A stretch of DNA of 64,000 nt from Saprolegnia diclina VS20 (lineage: Eukaryota; Oomycota; Saprolegniomycetes; Saprolegniales; Saprolegniaceae). The stretch spans positions 1,361,333 through 1,425,332 of the forward strand of contig NW_008246068.1 of assembly GCF_000281045.1 (NCBI RefSeq), given 5' to 3'. The notes beneath the pieces were generated by a model. That model ran no database searches and had not been told where the DNA came from. It was given only the letters and a program-made list of their open reading frames with translations. This document shows, piece by piece, positions 50,882 through 61,589 of this stretch; within the stretch, counting starts at the first letter, position 1; every line of letters starts with the position of its first letter. Both the position numbers and the translations under genes were made by a program.

Positions 50882-53316
50882 TTAGAAGCTCCCTCTTGCC
50901 GTCTCGTACCTCGCGGTTGGTGGCCGAGACTTGGTGCTCTTCTTCGCCTTTTCCTTGGCGGCTTTTGCCTACAGCGACAAGGTAAGCAGGTGCAAACCCG
51001 ACGTGCGGCACCTCGGCAATCACCGCGTCCGTCTCAGCGTCGCTTAGCGTCGGGCCTGCGGGTGCCTTCTTTTCAGGCTCGGGTGCCTCGGACTCGAAGA
51101 CGATCTCAGACTCGTCCTCGTTGGAGGCGATGCGGTCGAGCCAGAAACCCATCATACCGCTCTCGTAGTCGCGCGTCCGGCGCTCGGGCATCTCGAGCTC
51201 GAGCAAAATGACGTTGTCGCTCTTCCAGCGCGGGTTGCCGCGATCCATTTGGCGGTTGCGGCGCGCGCACTCGGTCTCAGCGCGGCGGGCGCCCCGGCGG
51301 GCGATCGGTCGCTTGGGCCGGAGGCTCGTCGGTCGCGTCTCCAAATGCTCGAGCTTCCACTCGTCGAGCTCCTTGTCCCACTTGGAGCGCTGCTCGATCG
51401 CATACGCATCGTCGAGCGGCACAAAGTGGTTGAGCAGAAAGTGCTTGATCTTGAGCTGGCGCGTGAGCTCGCGGATCGTCTCGAGCATGTCTTCCTTCTC
51501 GGCTTGAAACTCAGTGCGCAGATCCTCGATCTCGGTCGACGCCGCCTTGTGCTTGGCCCAGAGCTTCTTGAGCTTCTTGGTCTTGACATCGACCTCTTCT
51601 TGCAGCGACGAAAACTGCTCTTCCAATAGCAAGTTGGAGTCCTCCCGCTCGGCCAGCTCCCGCGCGAGCTGCATCTCTTGTCGCTTTTGCTCGTCGATCT
51701 TTTGCTGCGCGTCGCGGAGCTCGAGCTCTTGGCGCGCGGCCTTGTCGAGGACTTGGCCGCCCATGATGACTTTCTCTTCGTACTCGGCCAGCTGCGAAAG
51801 CATCTCGGTCTTTTTCTTCTCGAGGCGCTCCTTTGCCTGGGCTTTCTCGTGGAGTTGCGCTGCGAGCTTCTCACGCTCCTCTTCCGTCTTGGACTGCGAC
51901 GCCAATAGCGCCTTCATCTCCATTTGCGCTCGCTTCTTGAGCTCGTTCTTTTCGCGGAGCGCGTCCTCCTGGAGCTTCTTGAGCTCGTCTTCGCTGACGC
52001 CTTCGCGGCGCACAATGGTCTTTTCGACAATCTACGCCGAGATGTGAGCTCTCCTGTCAACCTATTCTTGATTACCTTTTCAACGATTTGGGGGGCTTGG
52101 GACGCGGCGGAGACCTTGACTTCCTTGCCATCGACCATCGTCGTCACGAGACCCTTCTCCTGCGCGGCGAGCGCCTCGCGGAGCTCCTTGATCTTCTCTT
52201 GGAACTCGCGGATCTTGGCGTCTTTCGGGTCTTCGTTGATTTTGGGCTTGTTTTTGATGTTTTTCGCGCGGTTGGCGTACCGAAGGGTCGAGAGCGTCTC
52301 GTTGTAGTTGTAGTCGGCGGGACCGCAGTTGGCGATCATGACCGTCTTGGCGTTCCCGCCGAGCGAGTCTTGCAGTAAGCGCGTGAGCTTCGAGTCGCGG
52401 TATGGAATGTGCTGCGACTTGCCGTCGACGAGCGCTGAAATGACGTTGCCAAGCGCCGAGAGCGACAGGTTGATCTTGGTCGCTTCCTTCATACGGTCGC
52501 CGGTCGCGCCCGTCTTGGCCTGCCGCTCGCTACCCGCCAAGTCGACGAGGTTGAGCTTCCCGACGCAAATGTGGTCTTTCCCGTCAACGCCCGTGCTCGC
52601 AGTCTCGACCGTGATGATAAACATCGAGTGCGACCGCGACGACGTCTGGTTCATGAGCGTCGCGCCCACCGATCGGTTCTTCTTGCCTACACCTCGGCAT
52701 GAGATCGGATGCTTGGCAATATGGAGGTCGTACCGTGCTGCATGACGGCGTCGATCTCGGCGACGCCAGTGACTTGGCGCGCGATCAAGTCTTTGACGTA
52801 CACGCCCGTGTCCATGTTCTCCTTGAGCTCGAGGTGGTTTTGCGGGTCGGGCGCCAAGAGGTCCCGGATCTCTTCGTTGTAGATCTCGAGGTACGAGGCG
52901 CAGACCATGAATTGGCTCTTCGCAATCGACCCAATCTTGTCGAAAATGTGCTTGAACGAATTCGGGATGATGCCACGGAGCTCGGGCGGGTCGTTGTAGC
53001 CTTCCATGGTATGGGACTTGCCGGCGCCGGTCTGGCCGTAGGCAAAGATGGTGCCGTTGAAGCCATCGACCGCGCTCTCCACAATGTCGCGCGCCGCCAA
53101 GTTGTACACGTCGATCTGCTCCGAGTCGGGGCCAAAGGACGCGTCGAAGGTAAATTTCTTGGGCGGCTCGCGGTCGTCGGCCTCGGGGTTGTTGAGCGAA
53201 ATCTCGCCTTCCGCAGGCTTGGAGAAGACAATGTACGTGCGCCCGTCCTGCTTTTCCTTGGTGCTCAGCGGCCGAATGCGCACGACGACCTTGACGCTCT
53301 CGCTGCGGTTGGCCAT
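50882..53316 (-). CDS. kinesin-2 family motor (KIF3-like)
   Basis: Four exons on minus: 53316-52734, 52686-52076, 52031-51003 and 50968-50882 (769 aa). Motor domain at the N-terminus: [12 protein letters not shown]-loop GQTGAGKS, switch [10 protein letters not shown], switch [10 protein letters not shown], and the neck region [20 protein letters not shown] typical of kinesin-2. A coiled coil follows (~residues 400-560), then a globular tail containing [20 protein letters not shown] as in KIF3A/B. The final 34-bp intron gives a basic tail, [19 protein letters not shown], better than reading through to 50760. Kinesin-2 drives anterograde intraflagellar transport; oomycete zoospores are flagellate. 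Confidence 0.92.
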
Positions 53317-53634
53317 CAGAGTTCTTATTATTGCAGAGTGTGCCCCTTCAAGATAATGGATATCCGGATACGGGGACATGTCGGATCGTTGCCGACATCC
53401 ACCGCCCTAGCGTCGAAGGGATGGCCGGGGACGCGTGCGAAGCTTGATCCCTTGGGCGCTGCTATGGAATGGTTCCATGGGATGGTCCAAGCGGGTAAGG
53501 ATGAAGCTGCGGTCGATGCACCCAGCGGGCCACGACCATAGTCAGCAATAATCTGGTGATGCGTATTTGATTGGCTGATAAAGATGTCGACTGCCGATAG
53601 CGATTGGCCGGCGCGAGAATAATTCTCGGAACGC
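53317..53634. promoter_or_regulatory. divergent promoter kinesin-2/GPKOW with two inverted CCAAT boxes
   Basis: ATTGG occurs at 53570-53574 and 53603-53607, 60 and 28 bp before the plus-strand ATG at 53635. No coding content is convincing in this ~320-bp interval. Confidence 0.4.
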
Positions 53635-54543
53635 ATGAAGGTCGGGTTCACGCTCAAGGGCAAGAAGAAGCCGGCGGTGGCCGCGCCGGCCGCCGGAGGC
53701 TTCCGCGTCGAGAAGGAGGCGACGGCGCCGACGAGCAAGGACCTCGTCCTCGGCTTTGGCACGTCCGGGAAGGCGCTGCTCAAGGACCCGGTGGCGGCGA
53801 AGGCCAAGCTCGTGATCCCACTCATCGAGCAAAACTGGACCGAGAAGGGGGCGACAGAGGCCGACTCGGCTGCCGCCGAGGCGCTCCTCGCTGACATTCG
53901 CTCGACAACGATGAGCGAAAGTGCCGAGGACTCGACCATGGTCATTCCTGTCGCGAAGAAGCCGGCGGCCGGCGACGATGCTCCAATCCTCTACCGCAAC
54001 AAGCTCCCGGGCCTCGAGAACCTCACAAACGAGAACGACAAGTTCAAGCATGACATCTCCATGCGCCCCGACGACATGGATATTTACAGCGATGCGTACG
54101 AGGCGGTGCCCATCGAAGAGTTTGGCGCAGCCCTCCTTCGAGGCATGGGCTGGTCGGGCAAGGACCGCGTGCAGCCCACGGGCTCGAAAGTGCAGATGCG
54201 CCACCAACGCCTTGGTCTTGGTGCTACACCAAAGCCGCCGATGCCCGGCGACTCGAAGAAGAAGAAGCGCAACATGGCTCTCGACACCAAGCCGATTCGC
54301 CTCGTGGAAAAGCCGCGGGAAGGCGCGTCCACAGCTGGTAGCGACGCTCCTCCGAGCGCCCGTGCATCGTCCAAGGCGAACGATCGGTCTCGTAGCTCGC
54401 GCGACCGCAGCCGCAGCCGCGAGCGCGCTCCGCGGATTGACAGCCGAGACCACGGCAAGCAGCAGAGCCGCGATGCATCGAGGAAGCGCAGTCGCAGCCG
54501 GGACCGAAAGCGCAGTCGGAGTCGAGACCGAAGACATCGTTAG
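53635..54543 (+). CDS. GPKOW/Spp2/MOS2-type G-patch splicing protein
   Basis: One exon of 302 aa (MKVGFTLKGKKKPA...). The Spp2-type G-patch core is YEAVPIEEFGAALLRGMGWS near residues 155-175, matching the VEEFGxAxLRGMGW motif of GPKOW, MOS2 and Spp2. LVIPLIEQNWTE earlier also fits the family. No KOW motifs are seen, so it is closer in length to Spp2 than to GPKOW. The C-terminus is a long RS-like stretch (SRSRDRKRSRSRDRRHR). Spp2 activates the DEAH helicase Prp2 in the spliceosome; a similar nuclear role is inferred. Confidence 0.85.
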   Translation: MKVGFTLKGKKKPAVAAPAAGGFRVEKEATAPTSKDLVLGFGTSGKALLKDPVAAKAKLVIPLIEQNWTEKGATEADSAAAEALLADIRSTTMSESAEDSTMVIPVAKKPAAGDDAPILYRNKLPGLENLTNENDKFKHDISMRPDDMDIYSDAYEAVPIEEFGAALLRGMGWSGKDRVQPTGSKVQMRHQRLGLGATPKPPMPGDSKKKKRNMALDTKPIRLVEKPREGASTAGSDAPPSARASSKANDRSRSSRDRSRSRERAPRIDSRDHGKQQSRDASRKRSRSRDRKRSRSRDRRHR

Positions 54544-54579
54544 TACTACGTGTTGCGGACAAGTTTGTCTAGAGGTCGC

Positions 54580-55287
54580 CTACACGTCGTCTTGGTTGCT
54601 GGGCGACCGCATGTGCAGCGGGATGAGCGACGTGTCGATCTTGATCTGAAGGGGCGGCACGGCCGAGCACACAGTGTGGAGTCTACGTCATAACAGACAT
54701 TATTGTCCATCCGCCTGCACCTTATACTTTTTAAATATCGAATGACACGAGTCACGGAACTGCACCATGAGCTGGACGTTGTCGTCGAGGTCGCCCGTCG
54801 CCAAGTTGGCGCGCATCGTGTTGATGACGCTGACATTGGTCTGCATCATCAGCGCGCGTCAGCTCTGCCAGCTGCGCAATCATCTACCTGCAGGCTCTGC
54901 TTGATCTGCTCTTCGCACGAGACGTCGTGCGCATCCTAACAGGCGTGGTTGAGACCTTGGCATGGACGAGGCGCGTACGGCGTGCTCCATCTTCGGTCGC
55001 TTGGACGGCGGCTCGGCCATCTTCTCATGCGACGCTTGCATTGAGCGCACCTTGACAGCAACGTCGCGGATGCACTTGCCTGGGATCGTGGCCGCGATCT
55101 TGATGTAGCGCGTGACGTTGTCGTACTCGGCGGCCGGGTACTGCGTCAGTCCCTTGTGCAGCAGGTGTAGCTCCTGAGCCGACCACGTCGCATGCGCGCT
55201 TGAGTACACGTACGCCTTGGGGCTTGGCTCGCGCCCGAAGAACGGCGCCGTCATGTGCATCTCCCGCGCGTACCCGGGCCCGCTCAT
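54580..55287 (-). CDS. SANT/Myb-like domain protein
   Basis: Four exons on minus: 55287-54979, 54935-54888, 54840-54728 and 54682-54580 (190 aa), all phase-consistent. An N-terminal region (MSGPGYAREMHMTAPFFGRE) precedes a SANT/Myb-like helix set (ATWSAQELHLLHKGLTQYPA, then DNVTRYIKIAATIPGKCIRD). PPSKRPKME could be a nuclear signal. The C-terminal half is helical: TNVSVINTMRANLATGDLDD, QLMVQFRDSCHSIFKK, ending SLIPLHMRSPSNQDDV. The pattern resembles a small conserved chromatin-associated protein; no exact family is assigned. Its stop lies 37 bp from the convergent GPKOW-like stop. Confidence 0.75.
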
Positions 55288-55886
55288 GCTTCGGAAAATG
55301 GCTTTTCGAAACAAGGTGACCCTTGGGTATCCGGATCGCGACGCCAAGCGTTGATTGGCCGAAACGCGTTTTTCGACCGACCAGTCGCGTTGGCTTCGAA
55401 AATCCCGGCCGTCTCTTTGCGCACGACATTGAAGCGGGCGTCGACGACCGACGAGGCTGTTGGCGCAACCGACTTTTGCTGGTCGTGGTGCGCACGTGCA
55501 TGGACGCTGGTGCAGACGTCGTCGGGCGCTAAATTTCCGGCTTCAACTTTTGTCCTTGGGATGCTTCGAACTTCGGTTACTCCTGGGCACACGCACGCAG
55601 GCGCGACCATGGCGGCGCGTCCGATGAGGTCGTGCCGCGAGGAGCCCCGCATGGCGGTCCTGGTCAAAGCCGTTGGCGGTCGAGTGGGCCAAGGCAGTAG
55701 CAAGCGTGCACGGATATCTCGACAAGTCCATCTGCGTGACGTTGCGCGACCAGCTCACGCGCACCAGCTGGCAGACGTAATGCAAGGTGCACTTCGCTAC
55801 CGCTTGGCGTGTCTTGCAGCTTGCATCGCGGGCTCAGATTGGCAGCCTACTCGTTGAAACCCCAGCAGTGGGTCGTACACAAGGCC
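55288..55886. promoter_or_regulatory. divergent promoter region before GH5 cellulase 2
   Basis: No gene. An ATTGG at 55354-55358 lies about 70 bp upstream of the SANT gene's start (as CCAAT on minus). Nothing distinctive was seen near 55887. Confidence 0.35.
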
Positions 55887-57951
55887 ATGTCCCGCAACAC
55901 TGACGCGCGCCCGTCCTTCGATACGCGGCCATCGGGGCGCGGCTCAGTCGCGTTTGCCCGTGAGGACCGCGCCGCGCGCTTCGAGGTCGACGTGCCCGGC
56001 GACGCCGCCGACAACGACGACGAGGCGTGCCTCACCGGCACGACGACGGTCGCCGAGAGCGACCTCGGGCACTCGTTCAGCCGGTCGACAAGCGGCGGAG
56101 TGCGGGGCAGCGACGTGACCATCGAGCGCTACGACCGCACGTCCAACGTGGTCGTGGCGACCGCCGGCGCCGACCACTGGGAGAGTCTCAACCACCAGTT
56201 CTCGGTGCGGCAAACGCTCTTTGACCAGCCGCCCGTGCTTGAGAACGACGACGACGCGCGACCACTCATGCAGATCACGACGGTCGCCGACCTGCACCGC
56301 GACGAAGCGCCGCACGAGTACAAGGGCCGGCTGCGGCGGTGGCCCGGTGCGCTCTTGCTCCTCGTCATCGTACTTGTCGCGACCGTGCTCATCGTCGTCG
56401 GCGGGCACGACTCGTACACAAAGTCCGCGGCGCTCAAGGTCGCGGCGCAGAAGCGCATGGCGGGGAAGCGCTGGATCGGGGACGGCAGCTACGAGATGGA
56501 CGAAGACGGGCTCATCAACAACCCGATGACGTACGACCAAAAGCGTACGCTAACGACATGTCTGTATCGCAAACCGACTATGCAACTAGGCTGCAAGCTG
56601 CCCAACTATGTGAGCAAGAACGGCCGCATCGTCGCTGTCGCGCCCAACGGGACCGAAGTCGTCGTCGGGATCAAGGGCACCAACTGGTTTGGCATGGAGA
56701 CGTACGTCGACCCATTTTGCAGTCTACAGAGATGACGACAAGTAGGATGGACGCGATTCCGTTTGGCTTGTGGCAAAACGACAAGAACGGCACGACCGTG
56801 GTACGCACCGTGTGGTCATATTGTCCTCGTCACCCACGCATTTGCTAGTATGACGTGGCTGCGTTCCTGGACAAGCACAAGTTCAACAGCGTGCGGATAC
56901 CCGTGTGCGTGCAGCACATTTTGAAAAACACGCCGCCGAAAGCGGGCTTGGTCAACAAGATGACCAACCGCGCGCTGGACCTGACGTCCTACATGTCGGC
57001 GCTGCAGACGCTCATCCAGGCGCTCGCCTACCGCCAGATCACCGTCATGCTCAGCATGCACGCGCTCCTCCCGCAGCCACTCAACTCGGGCGGCCTCTGG
57101 TACAACGCCGACATTTCCGAAAACGATTTCCTCGACTCGATCGACCTCCTCGCCGCCGGGCTTTGCTCGGACGCGTATTGGAACGTGCTGGGCATCGACC
57201 TCAAGAACGAGCCGCACAAGGCGACGTGGGGCACGGGCACCGCGACCGACTGGGTCCTTGGCGCGCGCAAAATTGGCAACCGCATGCTCGCCGGCTGCCC
57301 CAACTGGCTCGCGTTCGTCGAAGGCGTGTACGCCGAGAAGCACTCGGTGGCGGTCGACGACGGCACCAACATCACGTACGCCGACTGGTGGGGCTCGGGC
57401 TTGCACAAGGCGAAGGAGTCGCCGGTCGTGCTCATGGCCGCAAATAAGCTCGTGTGGGCACCCCACTACTACAACGTACGTGTCTTGGCCTCTATCGCAG
57501 TGCTCTGACGGTGACGATGTAGCCGGGCGTCTACCCGATGGCGTACTTTTATAAAGATCCCGTCACGTTCGACGAGCTTGACGACGCGACGCTGGCGAGG
57601 AACGTCCGTGCTGTCATGCAGGACAGCTTTGGGCACCTCGTGCCAGAGAATGCCGCGGTCGTGCTCGGCGAGTTTGCCGGCTTGTACGCGACGGACCTGC
57701 ACCCGCTCAAGACGACGCAGCGCGCGACGGACGCCACGATCGACGTCATGGTCCAAGACCGGTATGCCGGGGGGTACATGTGGTCGCTCAACCCCGAGTC
57801 TGCGTACCAGTACAACCCTGGCAACACGCTCGGCACGTTCCACGAAGGCCTCGTGGCGCTCGATTGGCTCACGCCCAACACTGGCTTCCTCCAGGGCATG
57901 GAGAGCATGAACCGGATCGCCAACTTGCGAAAGTTCCCGTGCTTTACTTAA
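55887..57951 (+). CDS. membrane-anchored GH5 family cellulase, copy 2
   Basis: Five exons: 55887-56544, 56590-56701, 56746-56800, 56849-57475 and 57523-57951 (626 aa). It shares the plan of copy 1: a long charged cytosolic N-terminus (~155 aa), one membrane helix after RRWPGALLLLVIVLVATVLI, then the GH5 domain with GIKGTNWFGMET, the acid/base Glu in IDLKNEPHKATWG and the nucleophile Glu in VVLGEFAGLYATD. It also keeps GGYMWSLNPESAYQYNP. The introns just before the GH5 domain are in matching positions and phase, but copy 2 has extra introns at METM and TTVY. Copy 2 adds ~75 aa of cytosolic sequence. Wall remodelling or cellulose digestion is likely. Confidence 0.9.
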
Positions 57952-58025
57952 ACATCGAAAATGCCTATACTTTTTGGCTATTTCGAAAAACAATATCGAC
58001 ACACAAAAGAGTATATTATCGAAGG

Positions 58026-59602
58026 CTAGTTGCGCGCCTTGTGCTGCAGACGAAAGTACCGCTTCGTGCTCAGCCAAAGACCGTCGTTCGAGTACATGAC
58101 GACGCCAAAGACCACGACGCCAAAGAGCATGAAGAGCACGGGGCCCGTCATTGTCGGCACGTGGTCGAGCGAGATCGTGGCTTCGATTCCGTGATCCGGC
58201 GCCTTTTCACGGCGTGTCGGCGCTACCGTCACCGAGCGCTCACCCGCCTCGTTGTTCGAGAGGACTTCGACCGGCGGCGACTCGGTCGTCGTCGTCGGCG
58301 CGTGCGTCTTCTTGGGGCGGAGGTGCCACCCGGGCAGAAGCGCTTCGATTTCAGCGGGGTTGGCGTACGGCACCCAGTGGAGCTGCTTGCACGAGTGCTC
58401 GTCGCTCTTGCCTTCTTCAAACGTAATGCCCGAAAAGTTGAGAAACGCCTTGAACGGGCGCACGGTCCCAAAGGCATACTTGTCCCATTCCTCCGTGTCG
58501 ACGAGGCCCTTGAACGGCTGCCCGACCATGAGCTTGAAGCGGTTGACGCCCATCTTCTCTTCCTTGGCCTTGCGCGCTTGGTCGACTTGGACGTGCTCAA
58601 ACCTATTGCAATCGAATCAGACAACGAGCAGACGTGATACCTCTACCGTGCAGGAACGCTCGTGTAGTTGTGGTAGACGACGGTGCCGCCCGTGCTGGGC
58701 GAGTACATGTCGTAGCCGTACGTCCAGAGGTGCGATGCGCGGAGGAACTCTTCGCCGTCAAACATCCACAGCGTGTGCGAGTCGATGAGCACGCGCTTCT
58801 CGGCGTGGCACTTGCCAAACGAGAGGCCCGCGCCCCAGAGCGCCTGCATCTGCGGCATCTCGGGGCGCTGCATCATGCTCGCGCCGACGTTGCGAACGCA
58901 GCCGTTGCCGCCGCGCATGGTCGTGCAGAGGTGCGGGAGCTGGTCCGGCGGGTTGTTGGTGCCATCGGACAGCACGTAGCCGTCGTGCACGTGGTGGAGG
59001 TACGTCGAGAGGATCGCCATTTCGTTCCCGACCGACTTCCACTCGTCGATGAGGCTCGGGTCCCACCCGTTCGTAAAGACAGAGTGCGCGTCCAGCTGAA
59101 GGCAAAACTCCTGGTCGCCGATCAGCTTTTGCTGGTGATGGCGCGCGTACGTCGGGCCGCGCGAGTCGTCGGCGAGGCGCTCGTCAATCTTGATCTGCGC
59201 CTTGTACTTGCACTCTTCTTCAGGCCATTCGGTGTTGGCCATCTTGCAATACTCGTCCAAGCAGCGGAGATCGCCGGGGTTGACCTGATCCACGACGCCA
59301 AAGTATAGGCGGTCGGGGTGCACGGCGCGCTTATAGCCCGTGAAGAGTGTGTAGCCGCACCGGTGCCCGTCGCGGAACGTCGAGAGCCCGACAAAGATGT
59401 CGGGCGTCGCTGACACGCGCGGCGGCGGCGGGCGGAGCGCCGCGTGTGCCGAGTCGAGCGGGATGTTTTGCGTCTCGGGCGCCATGTCCGGGTCGTAGTG
59501 CTTCTTGTCGTCGCCTTCTGGCCACGAGAAGGCAATGCTCTGCGGGCGCTTGGCGAGCGCCAGCGCGGCCGCCGAGAGCAGCAGCAGCGACACCGACTTC
59601 AT
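58026..59602 (-). CDS. secretory glycosyltransferase, GlcNAc-transferase (Gnt1/Skp1-GnT-like) family, copy 1
   Basis: Two exons on minus, 59602-58647 and 58602-58026 (510 aa). The start gives a signal peptide (MKSVSLLLLSAAALALA). The catalytic domain reads DIFVGLSTFRDGHRCGYTLF, then GPTYARHHQQKLIGDQEFCL followed by QLDAHSVFTNGWD (DxH-like metal motif), and NEMAILSTYLH. LCTTMRGGNGCVRNVGASMM is also conserved in the neighbour. The C-terminus has one membrane helix (GPVLFMLFGVVVFGVVMYSN) and a short basic tail, so the enzyme should face the lumen. The family founder in Dictyostelium is cytosolic and modifies Skp1 hydroxyproline; here the substrate must differ. Confidence 0.85.
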
Positions 59603-59930
59603 TTTCGGGTGTGTTGTGGGAATGAATATTGCCCTCTGCCGAGTGCAATGGGCTGACAGGCCATTGGTCGAAACCGGATTATTTGCACCAATCACGTGCT
59701 GCCGTGAAAGGCCAGACGCTGGATCTTCCATCGAAGTCGTTCGATCCGGCAATGCGAGTCTGTAGCGCTGCTGACAGCTGTAGACACGGGCGCAGCCTTG
59801 GTACGTGGCGCCTTGGCCAGCAGGTAGCCGCGCCCTAGAGCACTAGAGCCCTGGAGCCATGCGGTGCTGCAAGCGCCTTGCGTCACAACCAAACGAGCGA
59901 TCAAGAGGTAGAATGCAAACGGACATGGCA
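59603..59930. other. spacer between tandem glycosyltransferases
   Basis: About 330 bp holding the promoter of copy 1 and the 3' end of copy 2. CCATTGG at 59660-59666 provides a possible inverted CCAAT box. Nothing else is recognised. Confidence 0.3.
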
Positions 59931-61484
59931 TTACTTGGTCATCATGTTCTTGCGAAGACGACGCTTGTGCTTGCGGTTGGCGTGCGCTGCAAACGCAATC
60001 ACGGCGCCGAGCATCGCGACGACTGCAATCATGACGTGGAGCTGGTACGGGACGCGCACGATCAGCTGCTTGGCCGACGCCAAGGCATGGGGCGGTCGGA
60101 CGTCGTGATCGCGTTGCACGGCAGCAGGCGGTGGCGATGGCTCGAGTGCTACTGTACCTGGTTCGGCCACCAAGGACGCTCGTTCTTCAATGGCATTGAG
60201 CTCCGAGAGGACTAGAACCGGTTCCACGTCGTCTTGCATGGCTTGCACACTCGCCGCTGGTGCCAAGGTCCAGCCGCGTCCGACGAGGGCTTCGACATCG
60301 CGCGCGTCCGTATACGGCTGCCAGTGCAGCTGCTTGCACGAGTGCACATCGTTTTTGGTTTCTAGGTTGATGCCTGCAAACGCCAAGTACGCTTGCAGAG
60401 TTCGCGCAGAGCCAAACCCGTAGCGGTCGAGGTCCGCCGCACTCACGGGGCCGTCCACGGGGAGACCCAAAACGAGATTGTACCGGTTGCGCCCCATCGC
60501 CGTCTCACGCTCGCGGAGGGCGGCGTCCACGGGCAGCGCAAAGAACCGGTTGGGCACGCTGCTGTAGTTGTGGTAGATGACGCTGATGCTCGGCGAGTAC
60601 AAGTCGTAGCCGTGCGTCCAGAGGTGCGACGCGCGGAGGAATTCTTCGCCGTCAAAGAGCCACGGCGTGTGTGGGTCCACGAGCACGCGTCGCTCGGCAT
60701 GGCACTTGCTGAACGAGAGGCCGGCGCCAAAGAGAGCCGTCATCTGCGGTCGTTGCGGGTGGTGGAGCATGCTCGCGCCTACGTTGCGCACGCAGCCGCT
60801 GCCACCGCGCGTCGTCGTGCACAAATGCGGGAGCTGACTCGGCGGCCAGTTCTTCCCGTCGCCCCCCACGTAGCTGTGGAGGTCGTGGAGGTACGTGGTG
60901 AGAACGGCCATTTCGTTGTCCGCACGTTCCCACTCGCTCAGAAACGCAGCGTCCCAGTCGTTTGTAAAGACGCTGTGGCCGTCCAACTGCAGGCAAAAGT
61001 CGTCGTCGTCGTGGATGAGCTGCTGCTGCAAGTGGCGCGCGTACGTGGGACCGCGAGACGCCTCAGCCGGTCGGCTCTCGACCGTGATGTGGTCCTTGTA
61101 CATGCACGCGTGGCTTGGCCACTGATCCCTTGCGAGCTTGCAATAAGCGTCGATGCACGTGACGTCGTCGGTCGCGACCTGATCGATCACGCCAAACCGG
61201 AGGAGCTCGGGGCAACTCGCACGTAAAAAGCCCGTAAAGATCGTATACCCACAGCGATCACCGTCTCGAAAGACCGAGAGTCCCACAAAGAGGTGCGGCG
61301 ATGGCGGCACATACGGCGGGGGCGGGCGCAGGTGCTGCAACGAGGCGTCCAACGGCGTGTGTTGCTGCGCCGGCGCGAGCTCGATGAGCCCAAGTTCCGG
61401 GTGTTGGAGTACTGAGAGGTACGACTGGCTTTGTGCAGCAGCGAGAGCAAAGAGGACGGCTGTCGCCACGCGCGTCACGGCCAT
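59931..61484 (-). CDS. secretory glycosyltransferase, GlcNAc-transferase-like family, copy 2
   Basis: One exon of 517 aa from the ATG 61484 (MAVTRVATAVLFALAAAQSQ, a signal peptide). The catalytic domain parallels copy 1 closely: LFVGLSVFRDGDRCGYTIFT, GPTYARHLQQQLIHDDDDFC then LQLDGHSVFTNDWD, NEMAVLTTYLH, and RGGSGCVRNVGASML. The C-terminus has one membrane helix (LHVMIAVVAMLGAVIAFAAH) and a basic tail (RKHKRRLRK). It lacks the intron present in copy 1 after YHNYTSVPA. Both genes lie in tandem, so a local duplication is likely. Acceptor and linkage are unknown. Confidence 0.85.
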   Translation of the reverse strand: MAVTRVATAVLFALAAAQSQSYLSVLQHPELGLIELAPAQQHTPLDASLQHLRPPPPYVPPSPHLFVGLSVFRDGDRCGYTIFTGFLRASCPELLRFGVIDQVATDDVTCIDAYCKLARDQWPSHACMYKDHITVESRPAEASRGPTYARHLQQQLIHDDDDFCLQLDGHSVFTNDWDAAFLSEWERADNEMAVLTTYLHDLHSYVGGDGKNWPPSQLPHLCTTTRGGSGCVRNVGASMLHHPQRPQMTALFGAGLSFSKCHAERRVLVDPHTPWLFDGEEFLRASHLWTHGYDLYSPSISVIYHNYSSVPNRFFALPVDAALRERETAMGRNRYNLVLGLPVDGPVSAADLDRYGFGSARTLQAYLAFAGINLETKNDVHSCKQLHWQPYTDARDVEALVGRGWTLAPAASVQAMQDDVEPVLVLSELNAIEERASLVAEPGTVALEPSPPPAAVQRDHDVRPPHALASAKQLIVRVPYQLHVMIAVVAMLGAVIAFAAHANRKHKRRLRKNMMTK

Positions 61485-61589
61485 GGTCACTTGTGCTGTG
61501 CTCACTGCTGCCTTTCCAAGATCGAACGAATGTGGTTTTCGAACGATGCCGGATAAAGTGCTATTTATAGAAATTCGAACCGACTAAGC

